From: an uncultured Clostridia bacterium | GTDB lineage: Bacteria; Bacillota; Clostridia; Oscillospirales; Oscillospiraceae | Length of the DNA stretch: 15,088 nt | Assembly: GCA_947169005.1 (NCBI GenBank) | Contig: CAMVOG010000023.1 | Coordinates: forward strand, 1-15,088 | Direction: 5' to 3' | Part shown: positions 6,369-13,845 of the stretch, piece by piece | Numbering within the stretch: the first letter of the stretch is position 1 | How the letters are laid out: the number at the start of each line of letters is the position of its first letter | Notes under the pieces: generated by a model | What the model was told of the DNA's origin: nothing | Databases searched by the model: none | The model's input: only the letters and a program-made list of their open reading frames with translations | Translations under genes and position numbers: made by a program

Positions 6369-6432
6369 GTGGGATATCCCACGCATAGTATATGCCAAGC
6401 AGCAGAAAAAGTCAACCGGAAATATATCCCAC
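6369..6432 (-). promoter_or_regulatory. Promoter and palindromic operator of the toxin-antitoxin unit
   Basis: On the minus strand TTGACT (6415-6410), a 17-nt spacer and TATACT (6392-6387) form a strong promoter. A perfect 14-bp palindrome, GTGGGATATCCCAC (6369-6382), covers the expected transcription start. A copy of its half-site, ATATCCCAC, recurs at 6424-6432 just upstream of the -35 box. Sites flanking a promoter like this fit cooperative autorepression by the antitoxin or toxin-antitoxin complex. Confidence 0.75.
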
Positions 6433-6439
6433 ACCGCTT

Positions 6440-6664
6440 TCAATCCGCGAAGAAGCGCATTTCCTCCAGCGCGTCCAGGACCTCGTCCTCCCGCTCGGGG
6501 GGCATTTCCAGGCGCAGGACCTTCTTCACGGTGTCCGCCTCCAGCACGGCCACGTCCCCGAAGCGGGCCAGCAGCTCCGGCACCTTGGCGGAGCATTCCT
6601 TGCAGTGGATCTTCCCGTCGCAGCTCTGGCAGTCGAAGTAATTCAGCTCGTAGTCAAACTGCAT
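6440..6664 (-). CDS. Four-cysteine HMA-like small protein
   Basis: A 74-residue protein with Cys at 12, 15, 21 and 24 (CQSCDGKIHCKEC), followed by a ferredoxin-like beta-alpha-beta pattern: 'AKVPELLARFGDVAVLEAD', 'KKVLRLEMPP', 'DEVLDALEEM'. The size and secondary structure recall heavy-metal-associated (HMA) domains, but with a doubled CxxC that could hold Zn(II) or another soft metal; function is unknown. The start at 6664 is 2 nt after the PrsW-type gene's stop and its GGGGGG stretch serves as ribosome site. A longer start at 6679 would overlap that gene. It is the last gene of the minus-strand operon; no terminator separates it from the toxin-antitoxin promoter 25 nt further on. Confidence 0.72.
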   Translation of the reverse strand: MQFDYELNYFDCQSCDGKIHCKECSAKVPELLARFGDVAVLEADTVKKVLRLEMPPEREDEVLDALEEMRFFAD

Positions 6665-6666
6665 GC

Positions 6667-7386
6667 TTACACCCCCCACGGCCCGGCGCCGTCATAGAAA
6701 TACTCGTCCTTCTGCGAGGCGCGGCGTACCAGCCGGAAGGACACGATGAACAGCGCCGCGACGAAGGCGATGAAAATGAGCGAGAAAACGGAGCTGGACA
6801 GGGAGGCGATAAAGTCATAGCAGCCGTGGAGCGCCACCGGCAGCCACAGGGCCGCCCGGCGGGCCCGCTTGGAGCGGGCGGGCTTCCCCGCCAGCTCATA
6901 GCGCTTGGCGAGGCCGTACCACACGCCCATGAACACGCCGAAGCAGGCGTGGCCGGGCACCGCCGTCACCGCCCGCAGGGCCGCCGTGCCCAGGCCGTAG
7001 CGCAGGACGTAGCCCACGTTCTCCCAGAGGGCGAAGCCCAGGGAGACGAAGACGGCGTAGACCACCCCGTCGAACTGGCAGTTGAAGCTGGGGCTGTTCC
7101 AGGTCCGCCGCCGCAGGAGCAGATACTTGAAGCCCTCCTCCGCCAGACCCACCACGAAGAAGCAGAAGACGAAGGTATAGCTCACCTCGCCGCCGGGCCA
7201 GATCCGCTGCAAAAGCCAGCTTCCTCCTCGCTCGGCCAGGGAGGCAAAGGCCGTAGCCAAAATGCCGTAAAGCACCAGGCTCAGCAGCAGGCCGGTGGGC
7301 TCCCGCTCCAGCCGGTCCGCCCGATAAACGCGGATCAGCAGCACGATGGCGGGGATCACCGCCGCCGCGATCAGGATATAGCGCAT
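6667..7386 (-). CDS. PrsW-family intramembrane metalloprotease
   Basis: A 239-residue polytopic membrane protein with about 7 hydrophobic segments. It has the PrsW/CAAX-protease-like motifs in order: EEGFK (83-87), FDGVVY (105-110), the E122-N123 pair in 'GFALWENVGY', His146 and His187 ('ALHGCYDF'). In the family these acidic and His residues form the metal site within the membrane; PrsW of Bacillus cleaves anti-sigma factor RsiW. The target here is unknown: no anti-sigma gene is nearby. The ATG has CGGAGG 7 nt upstream. It is 21 nt downstream of the alcohol dehydrogenase gene and 2 nt upstream of the four-Cys protein gene, so it is in the middle of a probable three-gene operon. Confidence 0.88.
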   Translation of the reverse strand: MRYILIAAAVIPAIVLLIRVYRADRLEREPTGLLLSLVLYGILATAFASLAERGGSWLLQRIWPGGEVSYTFVFCFFVVGLAEEGFKYLLLRRRTWNSPSFNCQFDGVVYAVFVSLGFALWENVGYVLRYGLGTAALRAVTAVPGHACFGVFMGVWYGLAKRYELAGKPARSKRARRAALWLPVALHGCYDFIASLSSSVFSLIFIAFVAALFIVSFRLVRRASQKDEYFYDGAGPWGV

Positions 7387-7407
7387 TGTTTTTCCTCCGG
7401 GACAGGC

Positions 7408-8502
7408 TCAGAAAACGATGATGGGCTTGATGGCGGTGCCCTTGTGAGAATCCTCCAGGGCCTTCTCCAGCTCGTCAAAGCGATAGAAGCGGGAGAGCTT
7501 ATCCACGGGGAAGCGGCCCTCCTGATAATACTGCACCAGGCGGGGGATAAAGACCTGGGGATTGGAGGCGCCCTCCACGGTGCCGCCCAGGGTGACGCTG
7601 CTGCCCACCAGGTCCATGCTGGCGTTCAGCGGCACGTCCCCGGCGAAGCTGACCACCATGGCGTAGCCATCCGGCCGCATGCTGCGCAGCATCTGCTTGA
7701 CGAGGATGCCCAGGCCCGCGGCCTCCAGGGCGAAATGCACGCCCCGGCCCCCGGTGAGACGCTTGATCTCGGCGGGCACGTCCGCACATTCCTTGCCGTT
7801 GATGACGTGGGTGGCGCCGCACTCCTTCGCCAGCTCCAGGCGTGAGGGGACCACGTCCACGGCGATGATGGTGCTGCAGCCCGCCAGCTTCGCGGCCATG
7901 ATGGCGCTGAAGCCCACCGCGCCGCAGCCGAAGACGGCGTAGGTATCGCCGGGGCGGGGCTTCTGCTTATTGAGCACCACGCCGGAGCCCGTCTGAGCCC
8001 CGCAGGCCAGAGAGCAGAGCTGCTTGAGATCCGCCTCCGGGTCCACCTTCACACAGGCGCGGGCGGCGGCGACGCAGTGGTCCGCCAGGGAGCCCTGGCC
8101 GAAGAGGGAGCCGATCTCGGCCCCGTTTGCATCGGTGATGCGGCGGGTGCCGTCCTCATAGCCGCCGAAGAAAAACAGCTCCGTGGAGCGGTCGCAGGCA
8201 TAGGGACGCCCGTCCAGGCAGGGCTCACAGTGGCCGCAGAAGGGGAAGGAGATGATCACGTGGTCGCCCACCTGCAGCTCGGTGACGCCGGGGCCCACCT
8301 GCTCCACCACGCCGACGCCCTCGTGGCCCAGCACCATGGGCAGGGGCGTGGGCATATCCTGATTCAGCACCGTGGTGTCCGTGTGGCAGACGCCGCAGGC
8401 CGTGAGCTTCACCAGCACCTCGCCCAGTCTGGGCTCCCCCAGCTCCAGCTCCTCAAAGGTCAGCTTGCCCTTTTCCCGGGCCACCGCCGCTTTGATCTTC
8501 AT
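7408..8502 (-). CDS. Zinc-dependent NAD-linked alcohol dehydrogenase (aryl-alcohol type)
   Basis: A 364-residue cytosolic medium-chain dehydrogenase that interconverts an alcohol and aldehyde. Catalytic zinc ligands are C36 (in ACGVCHTD), H60-E61 (LGHEG) and C167. The structural zinc is bound by C89, C92, C95 and C103. The Rossmann motif is GCGAVG (192-197), and Asp216 at the end of the second strand ('IIAVD') predicts NAD(H) rather than NADP(H). The inserted 'FFFGGYEDG' region and 'SLACGAQTGSG' resemble benzyl/aryl-alcohol dehydrogenases; exact substrate is uncertain. The start at 8502 has GGGAGG 8 nt upstream; upstream in-frame sequence is noncoding and contains the promoter. It is the first gene of the operon with the PrsW-type protease. 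Confidence 0.93.
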   Translation of the reverse strand: MKIKAAVAREKGKLTFEELELGEPRLGEVLVKLTACGVCHTDTTVLNQDMPTPLPMVLGHEGVGVVEQVGPGVTELQVGDHVIISFPFCGHCEPCLDGRPYACDRSTELFFFGGYEDGTRRITDANGAEIGSLFGQGSLADHCVAAARACVKVDPEADLKQLCSLACGAQTGSGVVLNKQKPRPGDTYAVFGCGAVGFSAIMAAKLAGCSTIIAVDVVPSRLELAKECGATHVINGKECADVPAEIKRLTGGRGVHFALEAAGLGILVKQMLRSMRPDGYAMVVSFAGDVPLNASMDLVGSSVTLGGTVEGASNPQVFIPRLVQYYQEGRFPVDKLSRFYRFDELEKALEDSHKGTAIKPIIVF

Positions 8503-8539
8503 AATATATACCTCCCAAGTCAAAATATGGTTTTTCCCT

Positions 8540-8568
8540 ATTGTACACGATTCCGCCCATCCCGTCAA
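8540..8568 (-). promoter_or_regulatory. Promoter of the alcohol dehydrogenase operon
   Basis: On the minus strand TTGACG (8568-8563), 17 nt, TACAAT (8545-8540). It is 38 nt upstream of the ATG at 8502, and back-to-back with the sirtuin promoter. Confidence 0.82.
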
Positions 8569-8592
8569 GGAAACGAAAAGTGAAAAGAGCCC

Positions 8593-8620
8593 TTGCACTG
8601 CGGCAAAAATGTTGTATAAT
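8593..8620 (+). promoter_or_regulatory. Promoter of the sirtuin gene
   Basis: TTGCAC (8593-8598), 16 nt, perfect TATAAT (8615-8620), 39 nt before the ATG at 8659. The -10 box is strong, the -35 box only partly conserved. Confidence 0.65.
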
Positions 8621-8658
8621 AAGGTGTTCAGCAAAATTTCGTCGGGGAGTGGGAACCT

Positions 8659-9525
8659 ATGCGCGAGGAAGACCGTCAAAAAATCGAGACGCTGGCCGAG
8701 GCTCTGAATGGGGCTGAGCGCATCCTCATCGGGGCCGGGGCGGGGCTTTCCGCCGCGGCGGGGCTCAGCTATTTCGACGAGGAGGTTTTCAAAACCTGGT
8801 TCCCCGCCCTCCTGAAGGAGGGCTATCGCTGCCAGTACAACCTGGTGGGCTTCGGGGATGAGGACTGGAGCCTGGGCCGCAAGTGGGCCTATTGGGCCAC
8901 CCACGTTCACTACGTCCGCGAGGTTTTCCCCTCCGCGCCCCTGTACCACGAGCTGCTGGCTCTTTTGCAGGGCCGGGACTGGTTTGTGGTCACCTCCAAC
9001 GCGGACCGGCAGTTTTTCCGGGCGGGCTTCCCCATGGAGCGGGTCTTTGAATACCAGGGCAGCTACGACAACATGGGCTGCTCCGTCCCCTGCGGACACC
9101 ACACCTGGAACAGCCTGGAGCCCCTGGCCCGGGCACGGGAATTCATCGACCCCGAAACCTTCACCTGCGCCCCCGAGGGCATCCCCCGCTGCCCCGTCTG
9201 CGGGGCTCCGGCGGAGATGTGCTTCCGGCCCGAAAACTACGCCGAGGGGCGGGACCGCTACGTGGATTTCGTGAACGGCAGCGAGGGCAAGAGGCTGGTG
9301 CTGGTGGAGCTGGGCGTGGGCTTCAACACCCCCGGCGTGATCCGCTGGCCCTTTGAGCGCATCTGCCGCGCTCTGCCCGAGGCGAGGCTTTTCCGGGTAA
9401 ACCGGGGCTATCTGGACTACCCGGGCCACAAGGGCTACCCCACCGTGCCCCCCGAGCTGGGGGACCGGGCCACGGCCATCGACTGCGACGCCGCCGAGGT
9501 CATCATGGCCCTGCGGGACATGTAG
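8659..9525 (+). CDS. Sir2-family NAD-dependent protein, SirTM-like (probable ADP-ribosyltransferase)
   Basis: A 288-residue sirtuin. The NAD-binding motif GAGAGLSAAAGL spans 25-36; the TQNID-equivalent is TSNADRQF (112-119) with the conserved Asn114. The zinc ribbon uses C141, C145, C178 and C181. The HG motif that holds the catalytic His in deacetylases reads YQGS here, with Gln133 in the His position. In class M sirtuins (SirTM) of Staphylococcus and Streptococcus the His is likewise Gln and the key residues, as I recall, are N118 and Q137: the same 19-residue spacing. Those enzymes mono-ADP-ribosylate a lipoylated GcvH-like protein. The typical macrodomain, GcvH-L and LplA2 genes are not adjacent here. 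The start has GGGGAG (8644-8649) 9 nt upstream. Family membership is sure; the activity is inferred. Confidence 0.88.
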   Translation: MREEDRQKIETLAEALNGAERILIGAGAGLSAAAGLSYFDEEVFKTWFPALLKEGYRCQYNLVGFGDEDWSLGRKWAYWATHVHYVREVFPSAPLYHELLALLQGRDWFVVTSNADRQFFRAGFPMERVFEYQGSYDNMGCSVPCGHHTWNSLEPLARAREFIDPETFTCAPEGIPRCPVCGAPAEMCFRPENYAEGRDRYVDFVNGSEGKRLVLVELGVGFNTPGVIRWPFERICRALPEARLFRVNRGYLDYPGHKGYPTVPPELGDRATAIDCDAAEVIMALRDM

Positions 9526-9561
9526 GGTGCCCTGCGCCCCCCCTGATGCCTTAAAATGAGA

Positions 9562-9591
9562 TTGACACAAACTTCCGCGCCGGTGTATGCT
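9562..9591 (+). promoter_or_regulatory. Promoter of hemW
   Basis: A perfect TTGACA (9562-9567), 18 nt, TATGCT (9586-9591), 29 nt before the hemW ATG. It suggests hemW is transcribed separately from the sirtuin gene; no T-tailed terminator is seen between them. Confidence 0.6.
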
Positions 9592-9620
9592 GAGATTGCG
9601 CATAATAAGGAGACGAAGGA

Positions 9621-10820
9621 ATGGACAAGCGCATCGGTCTGTATTTTCATATTCCCTTCTGCGCCTCCCGCTGCGGCTACTGCGACTTCTGCTCCACCGC
9701 CGGGCGGACGGATCTGATGGACCGCTATCAAAAGGCCCTGCTGCGGCATTTCACGGAATTTGCCCCCCGCCTGGAGGACTATCTCGTGGATACGGTCTAT
9801 TTCGGCGGCGGCACCCCGAGCTGGTACGGTGCTGAACGGCTGCTGGAAATATTCGAGACCGTCAAGCGCCGCTGCCGGGTGCTGACGGACGCGGAGGTCA
9901 CGCTGGAGGCCAACCCGGACAGCGTCAGCGCCCGCGCGCTGAAGCAGCTCCGCCGGGCGGGCTTCAACCGCGTCTCCATCGGGATGCAGTCTGCCAATGA
10001 CGGGGTGCTGAAGGCCATCGGCCGCCGCCACCGCTTTGAGGACGTGCTGGACGCGGTGGACGCCGCCCGGGAGGCGGGCTTCGACAATCTGAGCCTGGAC
10101 CTCATCTACGGCCTTCCCGCCCAGAGCCGGGAGGACTGGGCCGACAGTCTGTCCCGGGCCGTACTCATGAAGCCCAACCACCTCTCCTGCTACGGGCTGA
10201 AATTGGAGGAGGGCACCCCTCTCTACCGCCTACGGGACAGCGCGCTGATCCCGGACGACGACACCCAGGCGGACATGTACCTCTACACGGTGGAATACCT
10301 GGCCACCCGGGGCTACGCTCAGTATGAGATCTCCAACTTTGCCCAGCGGGGCCGGGAATCCCGGCACAATCTCAAATACTGGCTGCTGGAGGATTACGCG
10401 GGCTTCGGTGCCTCCGCCGCCTCCTGCATCGGCAGCTCCCGCTACACCTTCACCCGGGACGTGGAGGGCTACATCGCCTCGGTGATGGACGGCTCCCCCC
10501 TCCTCTGCGAATCCGAGGAGCTCAGCCACCACGCCCGCGCCGCGGAATACGTGATGCTGGGCCTGCGCACGACCCGGGGCATCTCCGCCGAGGATTTTGA
10601 CCGCTACTATCGCGGGGCCTTCCCGGCGCTGGAGCCGCTGCTCCGCTCCTATCAGAAATACGGCTTCGCCCGTCAGTTGGGCGACCGCTGGTGCTTCACC
10701 CCCAAGGGCTTCCTGCTCTCCAACAGCCTCATCGGTGAGCTGCTGGACGCCCTGGCGGAAAAGCGCTATGATCTCAGCGCCCCCTGGCGGCGCGAGGATT
10801 ATTACTCCTCCCTCTTTTGA
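9621..10820 (+). CDS. hemW: HemW, radical SAM heme chaperone
   Basis: A 399-residue radical SAM protein. The [4Fe-4S]/SAM motif is HIPFCASRCGYCDFC, with C14, C18 and C21 as cluster ligands (C24 also present). FGGGTPS (61-67) binds SAM, followed by 'TLEANPDSV' and 'NRVSIGMQS'. The HNxxYW signature of the family is present as 'RHNLKYW', with the C-terminal HemW domain after it. The protein resembles coproporphyrinogen dehydrogenase HemN but has the HemW form (length, no N-terminal HemN extension), and HemW inserts or carries heme rather than oxidising porphyrin. In Firmicutes it is often near hrcA/dnaK, which is not seen here. AAGGAG (9607-9612) lies 8 nt before the ATG. Confidence 0.92.
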   Translation: MDKRIGLYFHIPFCASRCGYCDFCSTAGRTDLMDRYQKALLRHFTEFAPRLEDYLVDTVYFGGGTPSWYGAERLLEIFETVKRRCRVLTDAEVTLEANPDSVSARALKQLRRAGFNRVSIGMQSANDGVLKAIGRRHRFEDVLDAVDAAREAGFDNLSLDLIYGLPAQSREDWADSLSRAVLMKPNHLSCYGLKLEEGTPLYRLRDSALIPDDDTQADMYLYTVEYLATRGYAQYEISNFAQRGRESRHNLKYWLLEDYAGFGASAASCIGSSRYTFTRDVEGYIASVMDGSPLLCESEELSHHARAAEYVMLGLRTTRGISAEDFDRYYRGAFPALEPLLRSYQKYGFARQLGDRWCFTPKGFLLSNSLIGELLDALAEKRYDLSAPWRREDYYSSLF

Positions 10821-10855
10821 AGCGTTTTCTTACTATAAAAGGTTGGTGACAGAGT

Positions 10856-12799
10856 TTGAAATTAGTCAGTACCCACTCCCGCAGCCGCAAGGCCCAGAAG
10901 ACGGCCCAGAAGACGACCCCGCGCCGGGAAACGGCCTCCCGGCCAGCTCCCGCGCCCCGGCAGACGAAGAAGGGCGGCGGCGCCAAGGGCGTTCTCGCCG
11001 CGCTGCTGGCGGTGATCCTTTTTGCCGCGGCGGCGGGCGGCGCCTATGTGATCTACACGGCGAACAACTACGAGACCATCCTCCCCAACGTCTACGCCTA
11101 CGGCATGAATCTGGGCGGACTGACGGAGGAGGAAGCCGCCACGAAGCTGGCCTCCGCCGTGGAGGAGCCGGACGAGACCGTCACCGTGCGTTTTTCCACC
11201 GGAGAGACTCTTTCCGTGGCGGTGGCCTCGCTGGTGGAGCCCTTTGACTACGGCGAGGTGGCTCACGCCGCCTGGGAATATGGCCGGGCCCAGGGCAAGG
11301 TCTCGCCCCTGCAATATCTGAAAAGCCTGGGAGAGTCCAAGGAGCTCTTCTCCGGCGACGTCGCCCTGCAGCTGGACGGGGCCCCCGTCCGGCAGCAGAT
11401 CGCGGAGGTGGCCGCCAAGGTCAATTCTTCCCTGGTCGACAGCGCTTATACGGTGGACGGCAGCAGCCTGACCATCGTGAAGGGTGCCTCCGGCGTCATG
11501 GTGGACGAGGAGGAGGTCTATCGCCTGGTGATGGAAGCCCTGGAAAAAGGAAACTATGGCGTGATCGACTACACGCCGGACTACTCCGCCCCCGGCAGCA
11601 TTTCCCTGGAGGACATTCACCGCATCATTACCCGCCCGGCTGTGGACGCCCACTTTGCCGAGGACTTCACCGTGATCCCCGAGGAGGAGGGCGTGACCTT
11701 CGATCTGGCAAGCGCCGCCCGCCTCTATGAGGCGGCGGAGGACGGCGCGGTGATCACCGTGGCCCTGCAGACCGTTCCCGCCGAGGTGGACGCGGAATCC
11801 CTCAGCGCCATGCTCTTCCGGGATAAGCTGGCGAGCTGCGTCACCTATCTCACTGCCAATTCCGTCCGCTCCAAGAACGTGGAGCTGGCCGCCAACGCCG
11901 TGAACGATTATCAGATGCTGCCCGGCTCCATCTTCTCCTACAACGACGTGGTGGGTGAGCGGACCGAGGCCCGGGGCTACGGCAAGGCTCCCGCTTACCT
12001 GGCCGGCGAGGTGGTGGACGAGGTCGGCGGCGGCATCTGCCAGGTTTCCAGCTCCATCTACTACTGCTGCCTCTACGCCGAGCTGGAGATCGTTTCCCGC
12101 ACGGGGCACATGTACGCCCCCTCCTATATTCCCTTCGGCATGGACGCCACCGTGAGCTGGGGCGGCCCCGACTTCCGCTTCAAGAACAGCAGCAGCTACC
12201 CCATCAAGATCGTCGCCTGGCGGGACGGCGGCCAGCTCACCGTGGAGATCTACGGCACCAAGACCGACGACACCCGCGTGGAAATGAGCTACACCGTGCT
12301 GGAAACCTATCAGCCCACCACCATTTACCGGGAGGATGATTCCATCGCTCCCGGCGGCTCCCTGGCCAAGACCAGCGCCGCCACCGGCTATAAGGTGGAG
12401 ACCTACAAGACGGTCTATGACGGCAGCGGCGTCCAGCTCAGCCGCAGCAAGGTGAACACCACCGTTTACAACAAGCGGGATATTCTGATCCTGGTGGCTC
12501 CCGGCGAGCTCTATCTCTACGATCCCAGCGTCCCGGCCCCGGAGCAGCCCCCCGAGGAGGAACAGACGCCCGAGGAAGAGCAGCCTCCCGTCGAGGAGCA
12601 GCCTCCTGTGGAAGAGCAGCCTCCTGCGGAGGAACAGCCGCCTGCGGAGGAGCAGCCCCCCGTCGAGGAACAGCCGCCCGTCGAGGAGCAGCCGCCCGTG
12701 GAGGAGCAGCCCCCGGTGGAGGAGCAGCCCGCCGGGGAGGAAGAGCCCCCCGGGGGGGCGCAGGCGCCCGTGGAGGACGATCCCTTCCTGGGAGATTAA
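10856..12799 (+). CDS. VanW-domain cell-envelope protein with Pro/Glu hexapeptide tail
   Basis: A 647-residue single-pass membrane protein. A basic N-terminus (1-45) precedes one membrane segment (about 46-66). About 70-325 looks like the two YoaR-type, peptidoglycan-binding-4-like domains. The VanW domain spans about 330-455, with 'NVELAANAVNDYQMLPGSIFSYNDVVG' in outline, 'EVGGGICQVSSSIYYCCLYA' and 'YIPFGMDATVSWGGPDF'. Residues 563-628 are eleven tandem hexapeptides of the EQPPVE type, a likely extended wall-spanning or loosely acidic tail. VanW-type proteins occur with glycopeptide-resistance genes but are common without them; no van genes are here. The start is most likely the TTG at 10856: an in-frame stop lies at 10847-10849 and no ATG is near, but the Shine-Dalgarno site is weak, so translation may depend on hemW readthrough. 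Confidence 0.85.
   Translation: MKLVSTHSRSRKAQKTAQKTTPRRETASRPAPAPRQTKKGGGAKGVLAALLAVILFAAAAGGAYVIYTANNYETILPNVYAYGMNLGGLTEEEAATKLASAVEEPDETVTVRFSTGETLSVAVASLVEPFDYGEVAHAAWEYGRAQGKVSPLQYLKSLGESKELFSGDVALQLDGAPVRQQIAEVAAKVNSSLVDSAYTVDGSSLTIVKGASGVMVDEEEVYRLVMEALEKGNYGVIDYTPDYSAPGSISLEDIHRIITRPAVDAHFAEDFTVIPEEEGVTFDLASAARLYEAAEDGAVITVALQTVPAEVDAESLSAMLFRDKLASCVTYLTANSVRSKNVELAANAVNDYQMLPGSIFSYNDVVGERTEARGYGKAPAYLAGEVVDEVGGGICQVSSSIYYCCLYAELEIVSRTGHMYAPSYIPFGMDATVSWGGPDFRFKNSSSYPIKIVAWRDGGQLTVEIYGTKTDDTRVEMSYTVLETYQPTTIYREDDSIAPGGSLAKTSAATGYKVETYKTVYDGSGVQLSRSKVNTTVYNKRDILILVAPGELYLYDPSVPAPEQPPEEEQTPEEEQPPVEEQPPVEEQPPAEEQPPAEEQPPVEEQPPVEEQPPVEEQPPVEEQPAGEEEPPGGAQAPVEDDPFLGD
12542..12739 (+). repeat. 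18-bp tandem repeat encoding EQPPVE hexapeptides
   Basis: Eleven in-frame 18-bp units encode EQPPEE, EQTPEE, EQPPVE x2, EQPPAE x2, EQPPVE x4 and EQPAGE. Unit sequences differ at synonymous positions (GTC/GTG, GAG/GAA), so the array is old enough to have diverged, but the four last EQPPVE units remain closely alike. Copy number is likely to vary between strains. Confidence 0.88.
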
Positions 12800-12814
12800 G
12801 CAGAACAGTGAAAA

Positions 12815-12850
12815 CATCCCCCGCCTCATGTGAGGCAGGGGGTGTTTTTT
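12815..12850. terminator. Bidirectional terminator between VanW and URO-D-like genes
   Basis: CATCCCCCGCCTC (12815-12827) pairs with GAGGCAGGGGGTG (12832-12844) around ATGT, with one mismatch and one G-T pair, followed by TTTTTT (12845-12850). On the minus strand the stem is followed by TTTT. It serves both convergent genes. Confidence 0.9.
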
Positions 12851-12852
12851 GC

Positions 12853-13845
12853 TTATTTCCCGTAATACCAGCGGACCTTATCCTGATAAAACCGCTGGAT
12901 CAGACCGTATTTCTTCTTTGCCCGCTCGTCGAAGCTGGCGCCCATGACGGAGGCGGCGAAGGCGAAGCCGCCGCCGGGAGCCAGGCCCTCCACATAGCTT
13001 TCCAGGGCGGCCAGCAGCTCCTCCTCCGTGCTGTCCGGCCAGGTGGCGGGGCCCGTGGAGTCCCAGCCGCCGATGATGGCCATTTTCCGCCCGTATTTCG
13101 CCTTGATGCCCCTGAGGTCGTTGACCGGCTGGGCCGGGTCCCAGCCCGAAATGCCCAGGTCAAACCAGTCCGGCAGCTGATCCTCGCAGCGGCCGCAGTT
13201 ATGGATCGTGACGAAAAGGCCCTCGTTCAGCGCCTGCTCGCAGTGCCGCTGATAGACGGGCTTGAGGACGCGGCGGTAGAGGTCCATGGAAATGAAGGGA
13301 TTCAGCGCCGTGGCGGTGTCGTCCGTGAGATTCACGGCGAGGAAGCCGCCCCGCCGGACGTACTGCCGCTGGATCTCCAGGTAATAGTCGCAGAGGTAGT
13401 TGAGCAGCGCCAGGCACTCCTCCGGCTCCTCATACATGGCGCAGAGGCCGTCCTCAAAGCCCATGAACTTCATAATGTGCTGGAAATAGCCGTTGTTCGT
13501 CACCAGCAGCAGGGGGTTGCGGGCCGGGTCCCGATGATCCACGTCGGCAGAGACCACCTTGTCCCAGTCCACGCCGGAGAGGTCCGGGGTTTTGATCACG
13601 TCCCGCCATTTGGTAATGTCGTGGAGGATGTGCTTGCCCGGCACGGGGATGGCGGCCCCGTCCGCCTCCGCCGCCGTGGTGTACTCCACGCCGAAAACGT
13701 CAAAGCCGCTGCCGTGGGGTCTGAAGCCCTGGCGGTTGAAGGTAGGATAAAAGCGCCAGAGGAACATGTTGTAGCTGGGGATGAACTGGGGCATTTCCCC
13801 GGCCAGAAGGCGGCGGAAATTTTCCTTTTCGCTGAGCTCGGTCAT
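12853..13845 (-). CDS. Uroporphyrinogen-decarboxylase-like protein (MtaA/corrinoid-methyltransferase type)
   Basis: A 330-residue TIM-barrel protein of the URO-D superfamily. Recognisable are 'NLTDDTATALNPFISMDLYRRVLKPVYQR' in outline (the family's F-x-D-D...P-x-Y segment), 'FVTIHNCGRCED' with H215-x-C217, and a C-terminal 'GGGFAFAAS'. H-x-C-G is the zinc site of MtaA/MtbA-type methylcobamide methyltransferases and not of true HemE, so heme synthesis is unlikely. Probable role: methyl transfer to or from a corrinoid or thiol, substrate unknown. The ATG overlaps the preceding gene's stop by 4 nt (ATGA), with GGAGG and AAAGGA in its 3' end, so the two are translationally coupled. No corrinoid-binding or pterin-binding partner gene is in the window. 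Confidence 0.85.
   Translation of the reverse strand: MTELSEKENFRRLLAGEMPQFIPSYNMFLWRFYPTFNRQGFRPHGSGFDVFGVEYTTAAEADGAAIPVPGKHILHDITKWRDVIKTPDLSGVDWDKVVSADVDHRDPARNPLLLVTNNGYFQHIMKFMGFEDGLCAMYEEPEECLALLNYLCDYYLEIQRQYVRRGGFLAVNLTDDTATALNPFISMDLYRRVLKPVYQRHCEQALNEGLFVTIHNCGRCEDQLPDWFDLGISGWDPAQPVNDLRGIKAKYGRKMAIIGGWDSTGPATWPDSTEEELLAALESYVEGLAPGGGFAFAASVMGASFDERAKKKYGLIQRFYQDKVRWYYGK

Noticed and set aside
6325..7845. Plus-strand open frame of 506 codons across the antitoxin start, four-Cys, PrsW and alcohol dehydrogenase region
   Set aside because: It crosses four minus-strand features with recognisable proteins and has no ribosome site or family resemblance.
10862..12829. Minus-strand open frame of 655 codons opposite the VanW gene
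   Set aside because: Its repeats are the reverse complement of the EQPPVE array and the rest is antisense shadow; it also starts inside the shared terminator region.
12853..13845. Considered as HemE (true uroporphyrinogen decarboxylase) linked to hemW
   Set aside because: It has the H-x-C zinc motif of corrinoid/thiol methyltransferases, lacks the HemE N-terminal Arg-rich active-site motif, and is convergent to, not co-transcribed with, hemW.
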